Origin: Haloplanus sp. CK5-1
GTDB lineage: Archaea > Halobacteriota > Halobacteria > Halobacteriales > Haloferacaceae
DNA: 64,000 nucleotides
Assembly (NCBI RefSeq): GCF_037201915.1
Contig: NZ_CP147505.1
Span: forward strand, 124,001 to 188,000
Direction of reading: 5' to 3'
Shown here: in pieces, positions 44,558 to 52,539 of the stretch
How the letters are laid out: the number at the start of each line of letters is the position of its first letter
Position numbering within the stretch: the first letter of the stretch is position 1
The notes under the pieces: model-generated
What the model was told of the DNA's origin: nothing
Databases searched by the model: none
The model's input: only the letters and a program-made list of their open reading frames with translations
Position numbers and translations under genes: made by a program

Positions 44558-44625
44558 CACAGAGACACATCCGACTGAATCGAGTCGAATCGACTGCTGA
44601 CCACTTTGCGAGGGGCGGCCGATGA
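44554..44625 (+). CDS. very short ORF linking two membrane genes
   Basis: 23 aa (MTQRHIRLNRVESTADHFAR). It shares ATGA with both the preceding and the following gene. It could be a coupling ORF. Low confidence that the peptide itself matters. Confidence 0.3.
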   Translation: MTQRHIRLNRVESTADHFARGGR

Positions 44626-45101
44626 TGGGCGTGTCGCTCCAGCCGCTCCAGGCGGGCACGGCGATCGCCCCCATCGCGGAGTACTGGACGTACGCCGTCG
44701 GCTTCCTCGTGTTCGGTATGCTGATGTACTGGACGTTCGACGAGCGAGATCAGACTGAATCGATCGCCGAGACGGTCGAGGCGGTCGGCGAGCGCTCCCG
44801 CACCGCGACTGGCGGCCTCGTCGGCGCGCTGGGCTCGCTCGTCGTCGTCATCGTCTCGATCGGCATCACGATCGGCCAGGAACTCGTGATGAGTTTGAAC
44901 GAGATCGCGCCGTTCATCATGGAGGCCCCGGCGATCACGGGCCAGATCATCATCGCGGGACTGGCACTACTGAACTTGGAGGGCTACGTCCCGCTGGAAC
45001 CGTGGCAAGCGGGCACGATCTTCCTCGGCATCGTCCTGGTCACGTCGCTCTGGAAGTACACGTCGGTCCTCGAGCAGGAGCGTGGTTCGAGTGTCCTCTG
45101 A
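44622..45101 (+). CDS. four-helix membrane protein of the element
   Basis: 159 aa. Hydrophobic segments EYWTYAVGFLVFGMLMYWTF, GGLVGALGSLVVVIVSIGIT, IMEAPAITGQIIIAGLALL and GTIFLGIVLVTSLW make about four helices, the topology of the internal membrane proteins (VP3-like) of pleolipoviruses. The similarity is of topology and place, ahead of a large spike-like gene; it is not sequence homology I can confirm. It starts at 44622 or the next ATG at 44625. Confidence 0.65.
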   Translation: MMGVSLQPLQAGTAIAPIAEYWTYAVGFLVFGMLMYWTFDERDQTESIAETVEAVGERSRTATGGLVGALGSLVVVIVSIGITIGQELVMSLNEIAPFIMEAPAITGQIIIAGLALLNLEGYVPLEPWQAGTIFLGIVLVTSLWKYTSVLEQERGSSVL

Positions 45102-45351
45102 CTCGGATCGTGAGACTCGGTCCGTGCCGGCCGACTGGCGGCGGTCCGCGTGGGGGCTGTTCTTGGCTCTCCTCGGGGCGTCGTTCGTCGTCGTGACGGT
45201 GCCGGTGCTGACGCCGACGGCAGCGCAGCTGATCGGCGGTGGGTTGCTGATCGGCCTCGGGATGGGCCTGACGGACCACGTCATCGAGCGCGAACACGAA
45301 CGACTGGCGACTCGCATCCGCAACTGGATCAAGCACGATTCGAGGGCGTAA
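45082..45351 (+). CDS. small two-helix membrane protein
   Basis: 89 aa from GTG 45082, overlapping the previous gene by 20 bp. WGLFLALLGASFVVVTVPVL and AQLIGGGLLIGLGMGLT are helices, and the C-terminus is charged (DHVIEREHERLATRIRN). Confidence 0.55.
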   Translation: MVRVSSDSDRETRSVPADWRRSAWGLFLALLGASFVVVTVPVLTPTAAQLIGGGLLIGLGMGLTDHVIEREHERLATRIRNWIKHDSRA

Positions 45352-45375
45352 CCCCCGATTCGCATCTTTCAGTAC

Positions 45376-48009
45376 ATGAAACGGATACTCAGCGTCTTGT
45401 TGGTGATCGTCCTCGTGGTGTCGTCGAGCGGCAGCGTCGCCGTAGCTCAGACCGATATTCCGGCGGGCATGGTCGGCGTGCCGGACGCCAACGTCAGCGA
45501 GGACGTCCCGCTGGACTCCTCGCCGGCGCTGCGCGGATCTGACTTGGAGGGCTCGGTCATGGCCTCGGACCATGCGGAGTCGCTTGAGGTGATCGTAACG
45601 ACGCCAGACCGCGCCTCGGACTATCTCAACACCTCGACAGAACTCACTGGCTCGAACGGCATCTCGCTCATCCTCCAGGACGACGTCCACAGTGCTGGGC
45701 GTGAGGTCGCGATCGACGCCGGCGCGGTCCGTGACGCACTGGGATACACGCCCGAGCGCCTGTACGGAACACACGAGGACGGCGAGCAGTGGTCGCGGGC
45801 CATCGAGTACCAAGGCGGGATGCTGATCTTCGAGGTGCCGCACTTCTCGAGCAACTCGGTCACGTTCAGCTCGGAGATCTCGATCTCCGGGACATACACG
45901 ACCGGATCGAGTGTCAGTTACGACGTCTCATCGCTGGATTCGGTCGACAACTTCAGCGTTGAGTTCACCGGGATGTCGACAACCGAGACAGACACGTTCA
46001 GCGTTCCTGAAGACGGCTCCTCGTCAGACCCAATAGCGGGTGAGGAAATCCCATCGTCCGCGGCTGTCGACATCTCGTGGGATACCCAAGGAATCGACAA
46101 GAACAGCGGTCCCACAATGGACCCCAGCGACAACACCTATTCAGTGACCTATTCCGGTGTGACGGACCCGGGACAGGTTCAATCGACATTCGCGGCGACC
46201 GTCGCAGGGTCGTTCGACTTCCGCGTGATCGACCGATCCGACGGGAGTGTGATGGGCGAAAAGACGTACACGAGTGGGACCTCGACGACCGCGACGTTCG
46301 ACTTTTCGAGCCAAACAACACCAGACGGAATCAAGTTAGTATGGGACAACTCCGATAACGATTATAAAATAGATATTCAGGGTCACGAGGTAGAGAAGTT
46401 ACCTCCGGACAGTGTCGACGCTACTGTCGATGGATCAACCAAGACGTGGACGTCTGAAGGGTCTAAAACGATCAGTCTGAACAACGACGAGACAGTCGAT
46501 GCGTCGACGTCAATCTCCGGGGGCGGCAGTGGCGTGTCGACAACAGTTAGCTACCAAGAGACGAGTTACTCTGAGAACCCGACGGTCGAGGTGAACGGCG
46601 ACATAACGAGTTACTCCGGAACGCTGGCTCCTGGAGAGACAGCGACGGTAACCCCTCCGGCAGATGCGGTCCAAGAATCGAACATCGTGAACGTGTCGCT
46701 GGCAGACACGACAGATGCTCCGGATCGCGCTGTCGAGATGGACTATCGACACACCGCCCAAGACGAGCAAATAGTGGAATATGAAGGGACGAAGTGGACC
46801 GAAGGCTACAACTTCTCGAAGACGTTCGCCTCGGACCGCTCGGCGGCCAGCTTGACCATCCCCTTCGAAAACGAGGTCGTCGAAATCGAGTCGATCGAGA
46901 CGCGGACCAACGGCGGGCCGTGGACATCCGTCTCCGAGGACAACTACGACCTCAACAACACGGAGCTGACGGTGCATTTCGGCGCGGTCAACGGCGGTGA
47001 CGAGGTCGCCGTTCGGACGACCGGCCAGCAGGTCGTTTCGGTCAACTCCACGATCACGGTCCTCGACCCGACTGCGCCCGGGGATCGACTCGACAGCAAG
47101 GTCCGTATCGACGAGTGGAACGACAACTCGTCGATCTCAGTCGGTCGGACTGAAGATTCCGGCCGGATTCACTACACGTACCAGAAGTCGTGGGATGGCG
47201 CCGATGACTACGTCGAGATCACGGACGACGGAACGCAGCAACTCTACCTTCCGGGCGCGGGCGAACTCTCGGACTTCAGAGTCCGCACGGTACCGGTCCG
47301 CGCCAACGCCCGCTCGGGCGAGGTCGAGATCTCGGTGCAGAACCCCTCGACGACCGAGCCGTCGTTCTACGTTTCGCCGGGAGCCACGCAGAACGACGAC
47401 GTCGAGTACACGCTGCTCACGGCATCCGACGGCGAGGAGTACATCCTCAGAAGCGAGACGAACAACGTCGTCCACGACTCGGCCGAGGCAAGTTCGCCGG
47501 TGACGCTCGTCGACGACGACTCCGAGGAGCTCCTGGTCATCGAGCAGGACTCGACGACCGCCTCCGAAGATGACGGCCCGTCGATGGTTGGGATCGGCCC
47601 GGCGCAGATCGGCACGGACTCGCCGCTGAACTCGGTGCCGGTGATCCTGCTGGTCGGCGCGGGGATACTCGTCGCGCTGGCAGTGATCTACCGCCGCCTC
47701 GGCTGGTCGATCCGCGACGCGACGGGGCCGGTGCCGGTCGACCCGGTCTTCGCACTCGCTGCGGGCCTGATCGCGTTCGTCGTGATCGACTACGTCGGCG
47801 GGGGCGTCCTCACCAGCGCCCTCGCGACGAACATCGAGCAGATCGGGAGCGGGATCAGCCAGATCGTCCCGCTGCTCGGCATCGGCGGCGCCGCGCTCCT
47901 GGGGTACTGGCTCTATCAGAACTACATCCTTGGGAACAGCGGCGGCGGTGGCAGCGACGACGACTCGTCGCGAACTATCGTCATCCGGGATGGAGGCGGT
48001 AACGAATGA
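45376..48009 (+). CDS. large secreted protein with three C-terminal membrane helices
   Basis: 877 aa. A signal peptide (RILSVLLVIVLVVSSSGSVA, cleavage near AQTDIP) leads a long Ser/Thr/Asp-rich beta-type ectodomain. The C-terminus has NSVPVILLVGAGILVALAVI, DPVFALAAGLIAFVVIDYVG and ISQIVPLLGIGGAALLGYWL, then a Gly/Ser tail. It is probably a surface or virion protein. It is the second large exported protein of the element. It overlaps the next gene by ATGA. Confidence 0.7.
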   Translation: MKRILSVLLVIVLVVSSSGSVAVAQTDIPAGMVGVPDANVSEDVPLDSSPALRGSDLEGSVMASDHAESLEVIVTTPDRASDYLNTSTELTGSNGISLILQDDVHSAGREVAIDAGAVRDALGYTPERLYGTHEDGEQWSRAIEYQGGMLIFEVPHFSSNSVTFSSEISISGTYTTGSSVSYDVSSLDSVDNFSVEFTGMSTTETDTFSVPEDGSSSDPIAGEEIPSSAAVDISWDTQGIDKNSGPTMDPSDNTYSVTYSGVTDPGQVQSTFAATVAGSFDFRVIDRSDGSVMGEKTYTSGTSTTATFDFSSQTTPDGIKLVWDNSDNDYKIDIQGHEVEKLPPDSVDATVDGSTKTWTSEGSKTISLNNDETVDASTSISGGGSGVSTTVSYQETSYSENPTVEVNGDITSYSGTLAPGETATVTPPADAVQESNIVNVSLADTTDAPDRAVEMDYRHTAQDEQIVEYEGTKWTEGYNFSKTFASDRSAASLTIPFENEVVEIESIETRTNGGPWTSVSEDNYDLNNTELTVHFGAVNGGDEVAVRTTGQQVVSVNSTITVLDPTAPGDRLDSKVRIDEWNDNSSISVGRTEDSGRIHYTYQKSWDGADDYVEITDDGTQQLYLPGAGELSDFRVRTVPVRANARSGEVEISVQNPSTTEPSFYVSPGATQNDDVEYTLLTASDGEEYILRSETNNVVHDSAEASSPVTLVDDDSEELLVIEQDSTTASEDDGPSMVGIGPAQIGTDSPLNSVPVILLVGAGILVALAVIYRRLGWSIRDATGPVPVDPVFALAAGLIAFVVIDYVGGGVLTSALATNIEQIGSGISQIVPLLGIGGAALLGYWLYQNYILGNSGGGGSDDDSSRTIVIRDGGGNE

Positions 48010-49763
48010 GCGGGCGCGTGCGTCTCCTGCTGGCCGCGCTCATCGTCGTCTCGATGATCGCTGTCCCGTTCGCCGCGATGGGACAGAGCGGCGGAGAGGC
48101 GGGCACAACGCCCTCCGCTGACGAGTACTCCCTCTCGGAACTCCAGAACGGGGGCGAGGTCGTGGACGAGCGCTACCCTTCGCTACGGACTGCCGGCGAC
48201 TACACGGCGTTCTGGATGGTCCGCTACCCACCGCGCGGGATGGGGAGCTACGGGGATCGGGGCAGTCAGCAGTTCATCGAGCCGTCCTCGACCGTCCAGC
48301 GTCAGAAGGTCCGGATGTACGCCTCGTTCCCGTTCGACGGCGAGACGCGAAACTTCACGGTGACGAAGGTCTACTGGACGCGGGACTCCAAGACGGTCCA
48401 GACCGACAACGGGACGACGACTGAGTCGGTCGCGAACATCTCGGCGATCGACCAGCAAACACTCCAGTACCAAAGCGGGATGCGCCGGACACAGGAGGTC
48501 TCGCTCCGGGGCTACTACGACCAGGCGACGCGTGTGACGGTCTTCCTCGGCCTCCCGGACGGCGACCGCCTGCGGTGGACGTTCAACATCAAGACGATCC
48601 CGACGGCTGAGCCGGTCTCGATCGACTCGCGGGGTGACCTCTACGAGTTCATCCTGCTGTTCGTGATCCTACCGACCCTCTTGGTCGTGTGGCTCGTCGA
48701 CAAGAAGGTCTCTGCGTTCCGTCGGAGCGCACTGGCGGGGACCGGCCACGGACCGGGATTCTGGATCGCGATCGGGACCGTGATGGCGGCGGTCGCCTAC
48801 ACCACGGGCTACTACGCGACCGCCTCGCTGACCGCCGCGCTCCCGTTCGTCTTCCCGCTGCTGGTCGGCTGGGTCGTCGGGGCGTTCCGCCTCGAGGACG
48901 ACGATGACGCAGTCGAAACGTGGGGGTTCGTCAAGATGGACCCCGAGACCGCGGCCTCGCCGCTCAAGGAGAAAGCGGAGATCCTCGACTCCGCGGAGAT
49001 CGAGGTCCGTGGGTTCGACGTCGTCCACACGCCGGAGGACAAGCCCGCGCTGTACTCCAAGGGCCTGCTGTCGATGTGGGCGCGTTCGAAGGGGAAGTAC
49101 GCGACCATCGACATCGAGAACAAGGAGGCCGAGTGGGAGGGCGTCGGCGACTACGACAAGATCATAGTCGTCGACCAGGACGCGCCGGACCTCGTGGAAC
49201 ATCTCCCGGAGCGCGTCATCTGGAAGTTCCCGTGGCGGACCTACACGCCGCCGACCGACGAAGACGGGGACATCATCGAAGACGCGCACGACGCGGCGCT
49301 GTTCCGTGCGCTCCCGCAGGAACTCGACAAGAGCACGTACATCGGCATCGCGGGCATGGTCCTCACGCCGATCGCGGCGGCGTTCCTCTCCCACGAGTTC
49401 GTCGGCGCGTGGCAGTGGGGACCGATCGCGTGCGCGCCGCTGATCCTCCGCTACGCCGAGCCGATCGAGGGCGAAGCGCGGGCGTACGCGGCACCGGGAC
49501 AGGCCCGCAAGGCCTGGACGACCGCGTGGTACGCCGACATCAATATGAAGCGTTTCGCGACGATCGACCAGCTGGCGAAGGCACTGCTCGAGAGCGAGGA
49601 GCGCAAGTACAACGTCGAGGAGTGGCTCAACGAGTTCCGCGAGGAGGGCGTCATCGACTCGGCGAACGACAGCGACTCGGACCCGTTTGACTACGTCATG
49701 TCGGAGGATGATCCGGCGACGACGGCCAAGAACGGGACGTCTAACGACACGGGGGCGGACTGA
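48006..49763 (+). CDS. membrane protein with large extracellular and cytoplasmic parts
   Basis: 585 aa. A signal-like start (RLLLAALIVVSMIAVPFAAM) and an extracellular domain (about 30-205) are followed by helices YEFILLFVILPTLLVVWLVD, IAIGTVMAAVAYTTGYYATA and TAALPFVFPLLVGWVVGAF. A cytoplasmic region then runs to the acidic tail (DSDSDPFDYVMSEDD), with one more hydrophobic segment near 425 (YIGIAGMVLTPIAAAFL). No known family. Confidence 0.65.
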   Translation: MSGRVRLLLAALIVVSMIAVPFAAMGQSGGEAGTTPSADEYSLSELQNGGEVVDERYPSLRTAGDYTAFWMVRYPPRGMGSYGDRGSQQFIEPSSTVQRQKVRMYASFPFDGETRNFTVTKVYWTRDSKTVQTDNGTTTESVANISAIDQQTLQYQSGMRRTQEVSLRGYYDQATRVTVFLGLPDGDRLRWTFNIKTIPTAEPVSIDSRGDLYEFILLFVILPTLLVVWLVDKKVSAFRRSALAGTGHGPGFWIAIGTVMAAVAYTTGYYATASLTAALPFVFPLLVGWVVGAFRLEDDDDAVETWGFVKMDPETAASPLKEKAEILDSAEIEVRGFDVVHTPEDKPALYSKGLLSMWARSKGKYATIDIENKEAEWEGVGDYDKIIVVDQDAPDLVEHLPERVIWKFPWRTYTPPTDEDGDIIEDAHDAALFRALPQELDKSTYIGIAGMVLTPIAAAFLSHEFVGAWQWGPIACAPLILRYAEPIEGEARAYAAPGQARKAWTTAWYADINMKRFATIDQLAKALLESEERKYNVEEWLNEFREEGVIDSANDSDSDPFDYVMSEDDPATTAKNGTSNDTGAD

Positions 49764-50557
49764 TGTCGGCCGATCATCCCCCGGACTCGCGGCCGAACTT
49801 CGGCCGCCCGGCCCTCGAGAATCTCGAGGATGCCCACGACGTCCTGATCGCAGAGCTTCGTGACGGCTTCGCCGATCTCGACGCGGTGATCCACTGGCAT
49901 CGGCGGCTGGCTGTCCGGACGCTTGGCTGTCTCGACGGCGGGTTCTACGCCGACCTCCGCACGGAGGGGAAGGTCTGGGCGGCGCTCATCACCTCAGGCG
50001 AGCGCGAGAAGTTCCTCACCTCTGCCGACGCGATCAGCGAGGAGAGCGCCCTCGAGACGCGCCTGGACTACGAGGCGACGTTCGTCCTCCCGGCCACCGA
50101 GATGGCCTTTCGGTCGCTCCGGAAGAGCGCGGCCGAGTACTTCGGCGAGGATCGCGACGAGACGGTCACCGTCGCCGGTGAGGAGTTCCATGCGATGCGG
50201 CCGGCGCTCTCGCACCTAGAGGAGCGCCAGGAGGCGATGCTCGACGATCTCCTCGACGGCGTCGACGGCGGGCGCTCGGGGCTCCTCGACTGGCTGCGGG
50301 ACCTGAACGGCGCAACGTTCGGGCAGATCCATCCGCGATTCCAGTCGCAGGCCTACAAGGAAAGCGACGTCCTCCGGCGCGTCCTCCTCGACGAGTACCA
50401 CGACGACGCGGCGGCCAAGCGGACGCGCCAGCGCCTCGCGTTTGCGTACCTGCTCCCCGCGTTCAACGCGGGCGTCCGTACGCTCGTCGGGAAGGCCGGC
50501 GAGGACACTGGTATCGACGAACAGCTGGGTGCGACCATGGAGAGTCTGAAAGCATGA
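49763..50557 (+). CDS. soluble helical protein upstream of the ATPase
   Basis: 264 aa, mostly helical, without membrane helices. LENLEDAHDVLIAELRDGFA begins the core. It lies between the membrane protein and the ATPase. Pleolipoviruses have a ~280-residue protein of unknown role at the equivalent place (ORF7-like); the likeness is positional only. Confidence 0.6.
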   Translation: MSADHPPDSRPNFGRPALENLEDAHDVLIAELRDGFADLDAVIHWHRRLAVRTLGCLDGGFYADLRTEGKVWAALITSGEREKFLTSADAISEESALETRLDYEATFVLPATEMAFRSLRKSAAEYFGEDRDETVTVAGEEFHAMRPALSHLEERQEAMLDDLLDGVDGGRSGLLDWLRDLNGATFGQIHPRFQSQAYKESDVLRRVLLDEYHDDAAAKRTRQRLAFAYLLPAFNAGVRTLVGKAGEDTGIDEQLGATMESLKA

Positions 50558-51729
50558 GTACGCAGAACCAATTCGAACCGACGAAAGAGGCGGTCTTAGC
50601 AGCGTTCCCCGACCAACACACCGAGAGCCGGCAGTACACCGGCGACGACCGACGTCACGACGACGCGACCGACATGAAGCGTCGACACAGCATCCCCGAG
50701 GTCAACTGGGAGGCACAGTGGTCACGGGCCGAGGCTGCGCACAAAGACTACGCAGAGGCCGGGGAACGAAAGTGGAAGAAGAAGCTCCTTCCCAACATCA
50801 TCCGCCACGAGTACGAACCGTCCGAGTCGGGGATGTCGGACGGTGGGACCGACCTGCTCTCGGTCGGCGAACCGGGCTCTGGGAAGTCGAACTTCGCTCT
50901 CTGGCTCTCCCAGCGTCTGATGAGCGAAAACAACGAGAAGGTCGTCTGGCGCGCCTCGACGTCCCGGTCGGAGTGGCTCCCGTTCGCGCCCTGGGCGCGC
51001 GTCTGCTTGCCCAAGGGCGTGGACGTCCGCGCGGAGTTCGTCCCGAAGAATCCGACTCAGGAGGGCTTCGAAGTGGACCTCGAGGACGTCGTCCGCGAGG
51101 TCGTCCGGTACAACGACGTCGTCGACCTCAACAAGCGGGTGCTAAAGCCCGGCGTGTTCCACGTCGTGTACCCCGATCCGCGGATGCGAGGCTGCCAGTG
51201 GGTCTACGAGCAAGACCCCGAAAAGCAGTACGACGGCCTCGAGTTCTCGACAGAGGATCCGATCAACCACTGGTGGTTCGGCTGGATGCACGCCCGCGTC
51301 TCGCAGGGACCGCATCACTTCTCGTCGGTGATGTTCGACGAGATCGGCGACATCGCGCCGGAATCCGCCTCGAAAGACGAGTTCGCCCACTACCAGAAGG
51401 TCGAACTCCTGAAGGACTGCTGGGTCGACGCCCGCAAGTACGGCCACTCGATCTTCGCGTTCGGGCACTCCGAGACCGACATTCACTCGATGATCCGGCG
51501 GAAGATCCGGTGGCGCGCGACGATGGCCGGCTCGACGAACCCCACCAAAGCCGGTGGCATCGTTGGCTTCGGGAAGGTCCCGATGAACCACGACCTCATG
51601 TCGAGCCGTGACATCGGTGACGTCCTGATCTACAACGAAGGCGAGTTCCAGTTCCCACCGCTCAACACGACGCACATCGAGTCACCGACCTCGATGACAC
51701 TGAAGGTGGCCTACCAGGAGGGAGCATGA
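50554..51729 (+). CDS. P-loop ATPase of the element
   Basis: 391 aa. Walker A GEPGSGKSNFALWLSQ (about 108-123) and Walker B FSSVMFDEIGDIAPES (about 256-271) are clear. The C-terminal part has FAFGHSETDIHSMIRRKIRW and GKVPMNHDLMSSRDIGDVLI, and the shape resembles FtsK/HerA- or VirB4-like packaging or secretion ATPases. Its size fits the putative NTPase of pleolipoviruses (VP8-like). It could load DNA or power vesicle formation. Family not established. Confidence 0.75.
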   Translation: MSTQNQFEPTKEAVLAAFPDQHTESRQYTGDDRRHDDATDMKRRHSIPEVNWEAQWSRAEAAHKDYAEAGERKWKKKLLPNIIRHEYEPSESGMSDGGTDLLSVGEPGSGKSNFALWLSQRLMSENNEKVVWRASTSRSEWLPFAPWARVCLPKGVDVRAEFVPKNPTQEGFEVDLEDVVREVVRYNDVVDLNKRVLKPGVFHVVYPDPRMRGCQWVYEQDPEKQYDGLEFSTEDPINHWWFGWMHARVSQGPHHFSSVMFDEIGDIAPESASKDEFAHYQKVELLKDCWVDARKYGHSIFAFGHSETDIHSMIRRKIRWRATMAGSTNPTKAGGIVGFGKVPMNHDLMSSRDIGDVLIYNEGEFQFPPLNTTHIESPTSMTLKVAYQEGA

Positions 51730-51941
51730 TCGACGCGACCGCCGGGGTGGGAGGCGTCAGTTCGATGTTCCAGCGTGCCGGCTCAGTCCGGCGTGTCTTC
51801 GCTTCGTTTTCGACGCCGAGACCCACGGGGTGGTGGGTCGGAAACAGCCAGAGACGGCGATCCGCGGCGGATCTACAGATCTTTTCGCACGCGCGTAGTA
51901 CAGGAGAGGTAAAAATTATCCCCGGGGGAAGGGAGCGATGA
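51726..51941 (+). CDS. doubtful short ORF or intergenic region
   Basis: 71 aa, Ser/Arg-rich and low in hydrophobic pattern (SVRRVFASFSTPRPTG). It shares ATGA with both neighbours, but the region also holds AT-rich GTAAAAATTATCCCC, which looks like a promoter for the next genes. Probably not a real protein. Confidence 0.3.
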   Translation: MIDATAGVGGVSSMFQRAGSVRRVFASFSTPRPTGWWVGNSQRRRSAADLQIFSHARSTGEVKIIPGGRER

Positions 51942-52276
51942 CCAGTTCTGTTGCGCTCGCGTTGAATCCCTACGAGATCATCTCGGGACTACTGCGCGAC
52001 GTCGTCGGGTGGCTCCTCAACGCCGCCGGCATCGAGGGCGTCGCGACCGGAGCGGTCATCATCGCGATCGTCTGGCTCTGGTGGGGCTACAAGTTGAGCG
52101 CACTCGCGAGCGCCGGGCGCACGCTGGGCGCGACGATCGCGCAGCACGCGGTCGTGTCGGCCGCGGTCGCGGCCGCAGTACTGTGCGGACTCCTGTACGC
52201 GGGCGTCATCCCGGGTGTGGACATGCAGGCCGCGGGTGCGCTCGTCTCGGGCGCGCTCGAGGTGGTTCCATGGTAG
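51938..52276 (+). CDS. small membrane protein of the element
   Basis: 112 aa. GVATGAVIIAIVWLWWGYKL and VVSAAVAAAVLCGLLYAGVI are transmembrane helices with an amphipathic N-terminus (YEIISGLLRDVVGWLLNAAG). A typical size for a small virion membrane protein; identity unknown. Confidence 0.6.
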   Translation: MTSSVALALNPYEIISGLLRDVVGWLLNAAGIEGVATGAVIIAIVWLWWGYKLSALASAGRTLGATIAQHAVVSAAVAAAVLCGLLYAGVIPGVDMQAAGALVSGALEVVPW

Positions 52277-52539
52277 ACCTTGAGACCATTCTCCACGAGG
52301 AGTACGAGAGCGACGGTGGACTCGTCCTCTTCCGGTGTGCGGAGTGTGGATACACGTCGCTCAGTCTCGGCGGGACGCACGGCCACATCGAAAAACATCG
52401 GGGATACACCCGCTTCGGCATCAAGATCCCGTTCACCAAGACCTCGATGGGCAACTGGAGCGAGTTGATGAAGCGAACCGAGGTGTTACTCGTCGAGGAC
52501 ACGAGCGAGATCAGCCTCGAGGAGGTCGAAGGACTGTGA
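52270..52539 (+). CDS. small C2H2-type zinc-finger protein
   Basis: 89 aa. FRCAECGYTSLSLGGTHGHI...EKH (CxxC...HxxxxH) is a zinc finger in an otherwise basic domain, then an acidic tail. It overlaps the previous gene by 7 bp and the MCM start by 4. Likely DNA-binding. Confidence 0.65.
   Translation: MVDLETILHEEYESDGGLVLFRCAECGYTSLSLGGTHGHIEKHRGYTRFGIKIPFTKTSMGNWSELMKRTEVLLVEDTSEISLEEVEGL

Noticed and set aside
45040-45843. 267-codon leftward frame inside the element
   Set aside because: Antisense to two genes with signal peptide and membrane helices; no features of its own.
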